Source: Paludibacteraceae bacterium
Lineage (GTDB): Bacteria; Bacteroidota; Bacteroidia; Bacteroidales; Paludibacteraceae
NCBI GenBank assembly: GCA_024683975.1
Contig: JAIKXR010000004.1
Location: forward strand, 1 to 38,858
DNA length: 38,858 bases
Reading direction: 5' to 3'
The notes beneath the pieces were generated by a model. The model saw nothing but the letters and a program-made list of their open reading frames with translations. It was not told where the DNA came from and did not search any database. The position numbers were made by a program, and so were the translations under genes. Below, in pieces: positions 25,549-34,772 of this stretch (its first letter is position 1; each line of letters opens with the position of its first letter).

Positions 25549-28440
25549 ATGATGGAGATACTGACAGACAGGCTGCACAGGACGGCGTACGCGACGGACG
25601 CGAGCGTGTATAGGGAGATGCCTTACGGGGTCGCCTACCCGCGCTCGGCGGAGGATATACGATGGCTCATCGGCGAAGCTCGGCGGCGGGAGACAAACAT
25701 CATCCCTCGCGCTGGCGGCACATCGATAGCCGGACAAGTGGTGGGCAACGGCATCGTGGCGGATATCAGCCGCTATATGAACCGCATCTTGGAAATCAAT
25801 CCAGCAGGGCGATACGCCTGGGTGGAGCCGGGAGTGGTGCGGGACGAACTGAATCTCGCCTGCAAGGAACACGGGCTGTTCTTCAGCCCCGAGACATCGA
25901 CCTCCAACCGCTGCTGCATCGGCGGCATGACAGGCAACAACTCGTGCGGGACACATTCGCTCATCTATGGCAGCACACGACAGCATATCCTCGAAGCGGA
26001 CGGCATACTTGCAGACGGGACAGAGGAGCATTTCGGCGAATACTGTGTCGCGGAATTAGAAGAGCGGTTCGGCAAAGGGTTCTGGGAGCAGGACAGCCCG
26101 TCGGACCCGCTGATACAGAGGATTTACGCCCAGCTGTTGCGCTTCGCAGCGGACGAAAAGACGCGGCGGCTGATAGCGGAGTCGTACCCCGACAAGTCGC
26201 TTGCCCGCCGCAGTTGCGGGTACGCCATTGACGAGGTTATTGAGGGGCTGTGCGACGAGAGCAAGCCGTGGGAGGAGAGGAAAATCAACCTCTGCAAACT
26301 GCTGACAGGCAGCGAGGGGACATTGGCGTTCCTGTTCCGTATCAAAGTGTCGCTTGACCCATTGCCGCCAAAACACGTGATGGTTGTATGCGCCCACTGC
26401 GTGAGTTTAGAGGCGGCTTTCGAGGCAAACCTTATAGCCCTGAAACACAGCCCGACGGCGGTGGAACTGATGGACGGGGAGATACTGGAGCTGAGCAAGC
26501 AAAGCACTAATGTGGAGCGGTTCTTCGTGGAAGGCGATCCGCCGGCACTGCTCATCTCCGAACTCAGGAGCGACAGTGAACAGGACTTGGACGGGCAGGC
26601 TGCCCGATTGGAGCAAGCGTTGAGAGAGAGCGGGATGGTGACAGTCTGCACCCGCGTCTATGGCGGGGATGTGGGCAAGGTGTGGAACCTAAGGAAGGCA
26701 GGATTAGGCATCCTTAGCCGGATGAAAGGCGATGCCAAACCGACCGGCGTGATAGAGGACACCGCCGTTGCGCCCGCACGGCTGCCCGCCTATATGCGCG
26801 ACTTCCGCGAGATGCTACGGCGCATGGGGCTGTCGTGCGTGTTCTACGGGCATATCAGTACCGGCGAACTGCACCTGCGGCCGATACTCAACCTCAAGAC
26901 AGAGGAGGGCAGACGCCTGTTCCGCGAGGTGGCGAGAGAGACCGCGCTGCTTGTGCGCCAACACCGCGGCACCATCAGCGGCGAACACGGCGACGGACGG
27001 CTGCGAGGGGAGTTCATCCCGTTGCAGTACGGCGAAGAGGCATGGCGGCTGATGCGCAATGTCAAACGCTGCTGGGACGCGGACGGCATATTCAACCCGC
27101 ACAAGATAGTGGACGCGCCGCCGATGGACGAGTACCTGCGGGTGGGGAAGGCCGGAGAGTGTCCGCAGGATAACGCCCTGCTGTGCAGCGTGGAGCAGTG
27201 CAATGGCGCGGGCGACTGCCGCAAGTCGAATCTCATTGGAGGGACGATGTGCCCCGCCTACAAAGTCAGTCACGACGAACTGCAGACCACCCGTGCGCGG
27301 GCTAATGTGCTGCGGGAGTTCCTTCAATCGTTGCCGGCGGTTGACAGCCGCGATGTACGCGATGTGCTTGCCACCTGCCTTGCCTGCAAGGGATGCAGGA
27401 AAGAGTGTCCGTCGGGCGTGGACATGACACGGATGCGCGCTGAGGTGCTGCAACAGCTATACGACCGCGAAGGCACGCCGATGCGGACTTGGTTAGTGGT
27501 GCATAATGCTGACATACAAAGGCTTGGGAGTTGGTTTCCGCATATCTACAACTTCTTCGCTACCAACCGATTCACATCCTCTCTGCTCAAACATATCGTG
27601 GGCTTTGCACAGGAGCGAAGTATTCCAAAAATCAACACGAAGTGCCTAACATTTACTCACAAACACGCAGTCACCAACACGCAGTCCCCAACACGAAGTG
27701 TATTCTTGTTCTTTGACGAGTTCACACGCTACCAGGAGCCGGAGTTGGCACTGACTTTCATCCGATTGCTGGAGCGGTTAGGGTACAGAGTGGTGATACC
27801 CAAGCATGTGGAGAGCGGCAGGGCGGCTGTCTCCAAAGGGATGCTGCGGCTTGCCCGACGCTATGCGGAGAAGAATGTCAGGATGCTGAAAGACATCGTG
27901 AGCGAAGAGACACCGCTCGTCGGCATCGAGCCGTCCACCATCCTCACATTCCGCGACGAGTACCCCGCCCTTGTGAAGGAGGGACAACGGAAGGACGCGG
28001 AGGAACTGGCGCGGCACTGCCTGCTGTTCGACGAGTTTATGATGCGTGAAGTGGAGGCGGGGCGCATCACAGCGAAGATGTTCAGTGACTTGCCGGTAGA
28101 GATATGGCTCCACGGCCACTGCCATCAGAAAGCGTTGGTCGGTGTGGAGAAAACCGCCGCGCTGCTGGACTTGCCACGAGGAACGGAGGTGCATGTCATC
28201 CCGTCCGGCTGCTGCGGTATGGCGGGGTCGTTCGGCTACGAGCAGGCGCATTACAGAACCTCCCTCGCCATCGGGGAGATGATTCTTTTCCCCGCCGTCA
28301 GAAAAGCGGTGAAAGAAAGCGGCGGGACACCCGTGCTGGTCGCCGCCCCCGGGACATCCTGCCGGACACAGATCTATGACGGAACGGGCATACGCGCCCG
28401 CCATCCGATAGAGATTCTCTACAGTATGCTGAAGGAGTGA
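25549..28440 (+). CDS. FAD-binding / 4Fe-4S oxidoreductase (D-lactate dehydrogenase / GlcD-GlpC fusion type)
   Basis: IIPRAGGTSIAGQVVGNGIVADISRYMNRI...TGNNSCGTHSL...ISGEHGDGRLRGEF...CLACKGCRKECPSGVDM...HGHCHQKAL...PSGCCGMAGSFGY. Track start 25534 is TTG; ATG at 25549/25552 is more likely. Confidence 0.92.
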   Translation: MMEILTDRLHRTAYATDASVYREMPYGVAYPRSAEDIRWLIGEARRRETNIIPRAGGTSIAGQVVGNGIVADISRYMNRILEINPAGRYAWVEPGVVRDELNLACKEHGLFFSPETSTSNRCCIGGMTGNNSCGTHSLIYGSTRQHILEADGILADGTEEHFGEYCVAELEERFGKGFWEQDSPSDPLIQRIYAQLLRFAADEKTRRLIAESYPDKSLARRSCGYAIDEVIEGLCDESKPWEERKINLCKLLTGSEGTLAFLFRIKVSLDPLPPKHVMVVCAHCVSLEAAFEANLIALKHSPTAVELMDGEILELSKQSTNVERFFVEGDPPALLISELRSDSEQDLDGQAARLEQALRESGMVTVCTRVYGGDVGKVWNLRKAGLGILSRMKGDAKPTGVIEDTAVAPARLPAYMRDFREMLRRMGLSCVFYGHISTGELHLRPILNLKTEEGRRLFREVARETALLVRQHRGTISGEHGDGRLRGEFIPLQYGEEAWRLMRNVKRCWDADGIFNPHKIVDAPPMDEYLRVGKAGECPQDNALLCSVEQCNGAGDCRKSNLIGGTMCPAYKVSHDELQTTRARANVLREFLQSLPAVDSRDVRDVLATCLACKGCRKECPSGVDMTRMRAEVLQQLYDREGTPMRTWLVVHNADIQRLGSWFPHIYNFFATNRFTSSLLKHIVGFAQERSIPKINTKCLTFTHKHAVTNTQSPTRSVFLFFDEFTRYQEPELALTFIRLLERLGYRVVIPKHVESGRAAVSKGMLRLARRYAEKNVRMLKDIVSEETPLVGIEPSTILTFRDEYPALVKEGQRKDAEELARHCLLFDEFMMREVEAGRITAKMFSDLPVEIWLHGHCHQKALVGVEKTAALLDLPRGTEVHVIPSGCCGMAGSFGYEQAHYRTSLAIGEMILFPAVRKAVKESGGTPVLVAAPGTSCRTQIYDGTGIRARHPIEILYSMLKE
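27630..27699 (+). repeat. Five tandem 14-nt units inside the dehydrogenase CDS
   Basis: AATCAACACGAAGT GCCTAACATTTACT CACAAACACGCAGT CACCAACACGCAGT CCCCAACACGAAGT. Confidence 0.9.
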
Positions 28441-28696
28441 AAAGCACCCTCACAACATTATCTCCAGAGATAACATGGCAAGCGGCATTACCGTGCCAGC
28501 GCAAGCTTTATTACCGCCGTATGCTTTCGTCCGCGCAGTCATCTACGCCCGGCTCAATACTCCAAACACTAAACTCTAATGCCCGCCTTAAGTTCAAACA
28601 GCACAAAAAACTGAACTAATTTTGCCCTTTGAAATAATTGCATTTGCTGTTGGACAGTATAAAGCCCCAACAAGCCTGCAAAAAAAATCAAAATGA

Positions 28697-28728
28697 TTTG
28701 TGTATTCCGGACAGTTGCCGTACCTTTG
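28697..28728 (+). promoter_or_regulatory. Promoter for the leader ORF / orphan gene
   Basis: TTTG-N20-TACCTTTG, exact -7 match. Confidence 0.7.
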
Positions 28729-28740
28729 CACCCGTAAACA

Positions 28741-28800
28741 ATGACAAACACACAGTCGGTCGATTTCGTCTTTGTTCCCGACTCTAAAGAACAGAACTAA
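28741..28800 (+). CDS. Putative 19-aa leader peptide MTNTQSVDFVFVPDSKEQN
   Basis: ATG about 5-10 nt after the predicted transcription start; stop at 28798-28800; lies just before a terminator-like hairpin. Confidence 0.4.
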   Translation: MTNTQSVDFVFVPDSKEQN

Positions 28801-28811
28801 TGGCAACAATC

Positions 28812-28846
28812 CCTTATTGCCATTATGCAATAAGGATTTTTGTTTT
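28812..28846 (+). terminator. Terminator/attenuator-like hairpin in the 5'UTR of the orphan gene
   Basis: CCTTATTGC-cattat-GCAATAAGG followed by ATTTTTGTTTT. Confidence 0.6.
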
Positions 28847-28885
28847 AAGAGACGAGTTTGTATCAACCTTTAATTTCACACAGCA

Positions 28886-29917
28886 ATGGAAATTATTGAT
28901 GTCGCAACTCAAAAGAAGGCAAAGCCGATTATCGACATGCCTGCGTTCCAACAAAATGGAACAAGTTTTCAAATTCTTAATGGCAACTGGCTTGAGGGCT
29001 ATCCTCTCCAAGAACCGAAAGAGAAGATTAACGGTGATCTGCAATTTGACACAACGGGGGAATACCTCATCATCGGAAAACGCAAACCGAAAAAGACAGA
29101 GCAGCCAACCAAAGAGGAAACGGGCGAAACCTTTTACAGAAACGCCTTTCTGTTCTGGAACTGCCGTGACCTGATTTATTCCGACAGCCGCATGTTTCTC
29201 GCACCGGTACCCGTGCGAAACGGCCTCGCTTACATCGGCGAAAACGGATTCCGTCATCCCACACTGGGCGTCTATCTCGAGTGGTGGGAGCGATGCGAAC
29301 AGTCACATATACTGACTGAAAAAGGTGTGTTTCACAAGACGAAAGAGGAACGGTTGGTATGGTTTATCTCAGGCAGCCCGCTGTCAGGATGCAATGCCTG
29401 TGCATCGGCTGACAAATCGGGTAAAACAAAAACGACACCTGTCAATATGTTTTCTACGGTCTGGCGCAGTTTTGCGGAAATTAACAACCGCTATAATGAC
29501 ATCAAACATCTGTATGAGGCATATTCATTGGAGCAGGTGGTCGAAATGCTGAATCACAAAGAGTCTCACATCCGCTACAAAGTGCTGTCGGAATGGCAAC
29601 AATCGCAAATCGCACAACTTGCCGATGAACGCGATTATTGGAAAGACAAATACTACCGGCAACTGACAGAACCGTATCGTGAACAACTTGAACCGATGCT
29701 TGGCAGATATCATCACCTGATTTCAGAGGCAGAAAGAGAACCGCAGAAGAAAATGAAAGAATTGCTCCGTTATTGGGCAGACACCTGTTTGTTTGATGTC
29801 CTGCATAAATGTTACCCGGATAAAATAACCGTCCGCCGAGAAGCAAGAGAGTTTCTCCCTGTTGTTGAAAAATACATAAAACCAGAACCATGCGACCGGC
29901 AAAACGCCAATAAATAA
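28886..29917 (+). CDS. Uncharacterised 343-aa protein
   Basis: Intact ORF MEIIDVATQKKAKPIIDMPAFQQNGTSFQILNG... with CNAC motif and charged, coiled-coil-like C-terminus; promoter and leader upstream; family not recognised. Confidence 0.8.
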   Translation: MEIIDVATQKKAKPIIDMPAFQQNGTSFQILNGNWLEGYPLQEPKEKINGDLQFDTTGEYLIIGKRKPKKTEQPTKEETGETFYRNAFLFWNCRDLIYSDSRMFLAPVPVRNGLAYIGENGFRHPTLGVYLEWWERCEQSHILTEKGVFHKTKEERLVWFISGSPLSGCNACASADKSGKTKTTPVNMFSTVWRSFAEINNRYNDIKHLYEAYSLEQVVEMLNHKESHIRYKVLSEWQQSQIAQLADERDYWKDKYYRQLTEPYREQLEPMLGRYHHLISEAEREPQKKMKELLRYWADTCLFDVLHKCYPDKITVRREAREFLPVVEKYIKPEPCDRQNANK

Positions 29918-29999
29918 CCCGCATCCGCAAAGCGCAAAGCAGGTTGGAAGCGGCTGTACGTCGCAACCTGCAAAAACGGCATCATTGCGAATGGCTCAC

Positions 30000-30443
30000 T
30001 TACAGCAGTTGCGCCGCGTGGTTCTTGGTATCGACTTTCTCAATGACGCGTTCAAGGATGCCTTGCTCATTGAATACGAAAGTCTTGCGGAGCGTACCCA
30101 TACTCACTTTGCCGTAGTTTTTCTTCTCTCCCCACGCGCCGAAAGCCTGCAGCATCTCCGTTGAAGGGTCTGACAGCAGCGGGAACGGCAGCGAGTATTT
30201 CTCCTTGAAGCGGAGGTGCGAAGCCTGCGAGTCCTTGCTCACGCCATAAATCTGATAGCCGCGTGCAAGGAACGACTCATAGTGGTCGCGCAGGTCGCAC
30301 GCCTCGGCGGTGCATCCCGGCGTGGAGTCTTTCGGATAGAAGTAAATGACGGTCTTTCTGCCGAGCAGGTCTTTGTCTGTCACAATCCGACCCTGCTCGT
30401 CTGCCACACTGAACTGCGGCATTCTGTCTCCAATCTGTAACAT
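30000..30443 (-). CDS. bcp: Thioredoxin-dependent peroxiredoxin, BCP family
   Basis: MLQIGDRMPQFSVADEQG...VIYFYPKDSTPGCTAEACDLRDHY. Confidence 0.95.
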   Translation of the reverse strand: MLQIGDRMPQFSVADEQGRIVTDKDLLGRKTVIYFYPKDSTPGCTAEACDLRDHYESFLARGYQIYGVSKDSQASHLRFKEKYSLPFPLLSDPSTEMLQAFGAWGEKKNYGKVSMGTLRKTFVFNEQGILERVIEKVDTKNHAAQLL

Positions 30444-30453
30444 AACTATATAA

Positions 30454-30495
30454 AATTAACACGAAGTAATCAACACTAAGTTACTAACAACACTC
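30454..30495 (+). repeat. 14-nt repeat array (2-3 units) between bcp and sodB, overlapping the sodB 3' end
   Basis: AATTAACACGAAGT AATCAACACTAAGT TACTAACAACACTC. Confidence 0.75.
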
Positions 30496-31077
30496 AAGGT
30501 ATCTGCGCTCTATTTCCTGCCAGTTGATTATCTGCCAGAGGGATTGTAGGTGTGCAGCACGGCGGTTCTGGTAATCAAGATAATAGGCGTGTTCCCATAC
30601 GTCCATTGTCAGCAGAGGACGCAAGCCTTTAGTGATAGGGTTCTGCGCGTTTGGTTCCTGCGTGATGACCAGTCTGCCGTCCTTGTCCGCTGACAGCCAT
30701 ACCCAGCCCGAACCGAATAGTGTTGTGCCTGCTTTCTCGAACTCCGCTTTGAAGTTGTCAAACGAACCGAAGTCACGGTTGATTGCATCAAGTAATGTGC
30801 CTTGCAGTTGAGGCAGGCGAGCCGCCTGCGCTCCGGCAAACTGCATAAAATACATATTGTGGTTGAGTATCTGTCCGGCATTGTTGAATATACCGCCCTG
30901 CGACTTGCAGACTATCTCCTCAAGCGACATATTCTCATATTCCGTACCGATGATGAGTTTGTTGAGGTTGTCAACATACGTCTGCAGGTGCTTGCCGTGA
31001 TGAAACTCCAGGGTCTGACGGCTGATGACCGGCTCCAATGCGTCCTGCGCATAGGGTAATTGAATGAGTGTGAACAT
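30484..31077 (-). CDS. sodB: Fe/Mn superoxide dismutase
   Basis: MFTLIQLPYAQDALEPVISRQTLEFHHGKHLQTYVDNLN...MDVWEHAYYLDYQNRR. Start 31077 preferred over track 31116. Confidence 0.95.
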   Translation of the reverse strand: MFTLIQLPYAQDALEPVISRQTLEFHHGKHLQTYVDNLNKLIIGTEYENMSLEEIVCKSQGGIFNNAGQILNHNMYFMQFAGAQAARLPQLQGTLLDAINRDFGSFDNFKAEFEKAGTTLFGSGWVWLSADKDGRLVITQEPNAQNPITKGLRPLLTMDVWEHAYYLDYQNRRAAHLQSLWQIINWQEIERRYLECC

Positions 31078-31135
31078 AGTATTTTGTTGCTTAAATATTT
31101 GGTTATAAACTTTCATTAAGTGGCACTACACTGTT

Positions 31136-32059
31136 TTATTTACCCAGCAAAAAACGTAGCGGGATATCAAGTCGTGCGCGCCAGGATTTCTCTTCGTGGG
31201 CATGTCCCGGAAAGAAACGGTACTGAAAATGGCTGTCATCCCATCCGCTGCTGACCAGCATTGCATTGATGGCATCCTGCGCTTCGCCATAATAAGCATC
31301 TAATGTCTGGTCGCCACGGTCGAAATACAACAGTGTGGAATTAGCAGGGATATGCTGTTGCAGATAGGTTCTGTAAGCCGTCATCACAGCATTGTCTGGC
31401 TGATCGGGATTGGGATATGCCAGTGTGCAGTGCGTGGACATGCAGGCGGCTCCGCCGAAGACTTCAGGGTACTTGCACAGCGCGTATGATGAAATCAATC
31501 CGCCGCAACTGCTGCCCATCGTAAAGGTATGCTGGCGGTCAGTGTAGGTGGAATATACGCTGTCAATAAAGGGTTTGACCTCCTCTACAAGAAAGCGCAA
31601 GTAGTCGTTGCCCTTGGGCGTAATGCAGTTATAGACAGATGAGCCTTCGGGCAGCAAGGTGACAATATCGTCCGGACAGTACTCGCCCAAGCGGTTGGGA
31701 GTATCGGTCATGTTGTCAATACCGACCACAATAGCCGGACGCACATACCCCTTGTGTATCAGGCTGTCCATAGCCTCGTCCACGCCCCATTCCTGATGGT
31801 TCCATGTGATAGACGCATCGAAGAGCATGGTGCCGTCGTGCATGTACAACACATCGTAGCGTTTTGTATTGTCATAGTTTTCAGGCACATAGACACGGAT
31901 GGTGCGTGCCGGTACATATTGTGAAGCAAACCGTGGATAGATGTCAATACGGCTCGGCGTGGGAGTTGAGTCCTGTGGAATCTGTGGTTCCTTTATTTGG
32001 TTGGAAGAACAGGCGGCAAGCAGTAATGCCGCGATGGCAAAAAGGATATTCTTGTGCAT
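31136..32059 (-). CDS. Esterase-family (Fes/esterase D-like) lipoprotein
   Basis: MHKNILFAIAALLLAACSSN lipobox; YDVLYMHDGTMLFD; TMGSSCGGLISSYAL nucleophile elbow; PGHAHEEKSW. Confidence 0.88.
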   Translation of the reverse strand: MHKNILFAIAALLLAACSSNQIKEPQIPQDSTPTPSRIDIYPRFASQYVPARTIRVYVPENYDNTKRYDVLYMHDGTMLFDASITWNHQEWGVDEAMDSLIHKGYVRPAIVVGIDNMTDTPNRLGEYCPDDIVTLLPEGSSVYNCITPKGNDYLRFLVEEVKPFIDSVYSTYTDRQHTFTMGSSCGGLISSYALCKYPEVFGGAACMSTHCTLAYPNPDQPDNAVMTAYRTYLQQHIPANSTLLYFDRGDQTLDAYYGEAQDAINAMLVSSGWDDSHFQYRFFPGHAHEEKSWRARLDIPLRFLLGK

Positions 32060-32083
32060 GGTTATGTGGTTGTGGTATCTGTA

Positions 32084-34285
32084 TTATTGGTTTGTTGTCA
32101 TCGTTTCCATTACTAACCGTATATGTCCATAGTCCACTTCGCCGTTCATCAGGGTGTACAGGTCACTGAGAGAAGACACATCGGGATGCTTTGACAAGGT
32201 CTGTCGGATACGGCTGATGACTTCTATCGGTACGATTTTCCGAATATCGACATCGCCGGTGGAAACAAGATGGAGAAGATGCGAATAGATAGTGGAGACG
32301 GCTAATCCCCGCTGCACGGCGATGGACTCGGGCGAATGACCAGCACGGTACAAACCCAGAGTTACTTTGTAGGTCTCGCCCTTCTCTTTCTTGGGCTTGG
32401 CGGTTTTCTCCGGCTTGGGCTGTTTGGCTTTCTTCGACTGTCGCGGCATCTTGCCGAACACTGACTGCACCTCCATCGGCGGACAGACGAACTTGCTCTT
32501 CGCCTGCAACAAAGTTTCCGTAGTCGGTTGTGCGGAAACTGCCCGCATATAGCATATCTTCTGATGGAGCGTCATATAGAAGTCATTAAGGAAGACCTGG
32601 AAGTCCGCTGCATCCGCCCTGTTCTTGCAGCGGACGGGGAGGGTGCTGACGCTGAACGCCAAGACAACAAGTTTCGGCACGAACCAGTCTGTAGCCTGTT
32701 GCAGGCGTTGCTGCAAGCATGATGTATCGTTTTGCAAGAGCAATCGTTGCAGTTGCGGCTGGAAACGGTCAGCGACAGTCAGTATCTCCTCTGTGTCTTT
32801 CTTCAGTTTGTCAAGGAAAGGAATGGTTTCAGCATTGAAAGACACCGCCTTGGCAACTTCCTTCTGCATATTCTCAATCAGCGACACCGCCCGCCGGAAA
32901 TCGAAGAGCGACAAGAACAACTGCATCCTGTATTCCTGTTGCGCCTGCGGAAGCGACTGGTTGACAGTTTCCAATGCGGGTTGTGTCTGCGTGTAACGGA
33001 TTACCTGCGGGTCGTTGGCAAGCGTCACGCTTTGCAGCGGGGTGGACAATACGATACCTTCTAATGTACGACAGCGCGACAGAGCCACATACACCTGTCC
33101 CGCAGCGAAGGCGTGTGCCGCGTCTATAATCACGCGGTCGAAAGTAAGACCCTGGCTCTTGTGTATCGTCACCGCCCACGCGAGACGGAGCGGGTACTGC
33201 ACAAATGCGCCTAATGTATCTTCTGTAATCCTGCCCGTCTGTTCGTCTTCGCGGTAGCGGATGTTCTTCCACTCCATACTCTCGACCTTGATGTCGCTGT
33301 CATCGCAGGCGACTGTTATGCCATCGTTCTCTATGCTTCGGACAATGCCTATCTTGCCGTTGTAGAACCTGCGCGGAGTCTGGTCGTCGTTGCGGATGAA
33401 CATCACCCGCGCACCTTCTTTCAGGGTCAGCGTCTCGTCCGTGGGGTAGTTGTTTTCAGGGAACTCCTTGATTATCTCCGCTTTGAAGGTGAAAGTCCTC
33501 CCTCGCAGTCTTGCCAGTTCCTGTTCGTTGAGCGCGTTGGCGGTGTGGTTGTGGGTGGTGAGGGTGATGTGGAAATCATCTTCCGTATTGCGGAAGCCGG
33601 GCTGGTAGCGCGAATTGAGCATCTCCCTGCCTTCCTGTGTGAGTCGGTTCTCGCGCACCTCGTTCAGCAGGCGCACAAAGTCGGCGTTCTGTTGGCGGAA
33701 CACATGGTCCAGTTCGATATAGACCGGCTGCACCTGCTGCATTACCCGTGCGTGGAAGAAGTACGGCCCGTCGTAATACTTCTCCATCGCCGTCTCGTCA
33801 TCCCCTCGCGTGATGACGGGTGAGAGCTGGAACAGATCGCCTATCATGATTACCTGCACGCCGCCGAAAGGCAGGTTCGGTCGGTACTTGTAGTGCCGCA
33901 GCACCGCATCGATGGCATCCAGCACGTCCGCCCTGACCATACTGATTTCGTCAATGACGAGCGTCTCAAGGTGGTAGAGCATCGTGCGCTTGCGCTGTGT
34001 CATGCGCTGTTCGGCGAATATCTGGCGGTAGGACTGCGGCGTAGGGATGAGCGTGCGGACGGGCAGTTGGAAAAGCGAGTGGATGGTCATGCCGCCCGCG
34101 TTGATGGCGGCGACACCTGTAGGTGCTACCACCGCCATCGTTTTCGCCGACTGCTCTTTTAACTTTTTCAGGAAGGTTGTCTTTCCCGTTCCCGCCTTGC
34201 CTGTGATGAATAGCGGTCTGTTCGTTTTCAACGCAAACTCTTCCGCAAGACGATAAGCATCCATATCGGGTGTCCAGGATTCCAT
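32084..34285 (-). CDS. PIF1/RecD-like helicase with C-terminal helix-turn-helix
   Basis: PLFITGKAGTGKTTFLKKL; VIDEISMVRADVLDAID; LAWAVTIHKSQGLTFD; VALSRCRTLEGI; C-terminal HTH-like segment. Confidence 0.93.
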   Translation of the reverse strand: MESWTPDMDAYRLAEEFALKTNRPLFITGKAGTGKTTFLKKLKEQSAKTMAVVAPTGVAAINAGGMTIHSLFQLPVRTLIPTPQSYRQIFAEQRMTQRKRTMLYHLETLVIDEISMVRADVLDAIDAVLRHYKYRPNLPFGGVQVIMIGDLFQLSPVITRGDDETAMEKYYDGPYFFHARVMQQVQPVYIELDHVFRQQNADFVRLLNEVRENRLTQEGREMLNSRYQPGFRNTEDDFHITLTTHNHTANALNEQELARLRGRTFTFKAEIIKEFPENNYPTDETLTLKEGARVMFIRNDDQTPRRFYNGKIGIVRSIENDGITVACDDSDIKVESMEWKNIRYREDEQTGRITEDTLGAFVQYPLRLAWAVTIHKSQGLTFDRVIIDAAHAFAAGQVYVALSRCRTLEGIVLSTPLQSVTLANDPQVIRYTQTQPALETVNQSLPQAQQEYRMQLFLSLFDFRRAVSLIENMQKEVAKAVSFNAETIPFLDKLKKDTEEILTVADRFQPQLQRLLLQNDTSCLQQRLQQATDWFVPKLVVLAFSVSTLPVRCKNRADAADFQVFLNDFYMTLHQKICYMRAVSAQPTTETLLQAKSKFVCPPMEVQSVFGKMPRQSKKAKQPKPEKTAKPKKEKGETYKVTLGLYRAGHSPESIAVQRGLAVSTIYSHLLHLVSTGDVDIRKIVPIEVISRIRQTLSKHPDVSSLSDLYTLMNGEVDYGHIRLVMETMTTNQ

Positions 34286-34755
34286 TATTTTGAGTTTTTT
34301 TCGTCAGATAATTTTTCTAATAATGCCTTGCAGCCTGTCAGGATGTCGGAGTACGCAGCCTCGAAATCGCCGGTGTACCACGGGTCGGCGACATCACGGT
34401 CAATACCCGCCCAAGAGAGCAATAACGATATTTTGCCTTCGGTGTCTTCGCCTGCTATATACCGCATCAGACGCATGTTGCTGCGGTCCATACATACGAT
34501 ATGGTCGTATCGGCGGTAGTCTTCCTGTGTCATCCGTCTTGCAGCGTGGCGGCTGAATGGTATGCCCTTCTCCGTCAGTTTGCGCTTGGCGGGCGGATAG
34601 ATGTCATTGCCTGTCTCCTCATCGGAAACAGCGGCGGATGCGATAATGAAACTCTCAGCGCATCCTGCCTGAACGGCAAGATGCCTCATAATGAATTCCG
34701 CCATCGGAGAACGGCATATATTGCCGTGGCAGACAAACAGCACGGATGTTTTCAT
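34285..34755 (-). CDS. Low-molecular-weight protein-tyrosine phosphatase
   Basis: MKTSVLFVCHGNICRSPMAEF...DPWYTGDFEAAY. Start 34755 preferred over track 34878. Confidence 0.94.
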   Translation of the reverse strand: MKTSVLFVCHGNICRSPMAEFIMRHLAVQAGCAESFIIASAAVSDEETGNDIYPPAKRKLTEKGIPFSRHAARRMTQEDYRRYDHIVCMDRSNMRLMRYIAGEDTEGKISLLLSWAGIDRDVADPWYTGDFEAAYSDILTGCKALLEKLSDEKNSK

Positions 34756-34772
34756 CGATGCCATTCTGATGT

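Noticed and set aside
26815-27453. 212-aa minus-strand ORF and similar ORFs at 25528..26031 and 27778..28404
   Set aside because: Antisense to the dehydrogenase gene, which has clear FAD and Fe-S motifs; these are shadow ORFs.
27630-27699. 14-nt tandem units considered as a CRISPR-like array
   Set aside because: Units are contiguous and too short, with no spacers and no cas genes in the window.
29939-29971. GCAGGTTG...CAACCTGC inverted repeat considered as an integron attC or strong terminator
   Set aside because: Does not match attC core sites (RYYYAAC/GTTRRRY orientation), no integrase is present, and there is no T-run after the stem; kept only as an unexplained hairpin.
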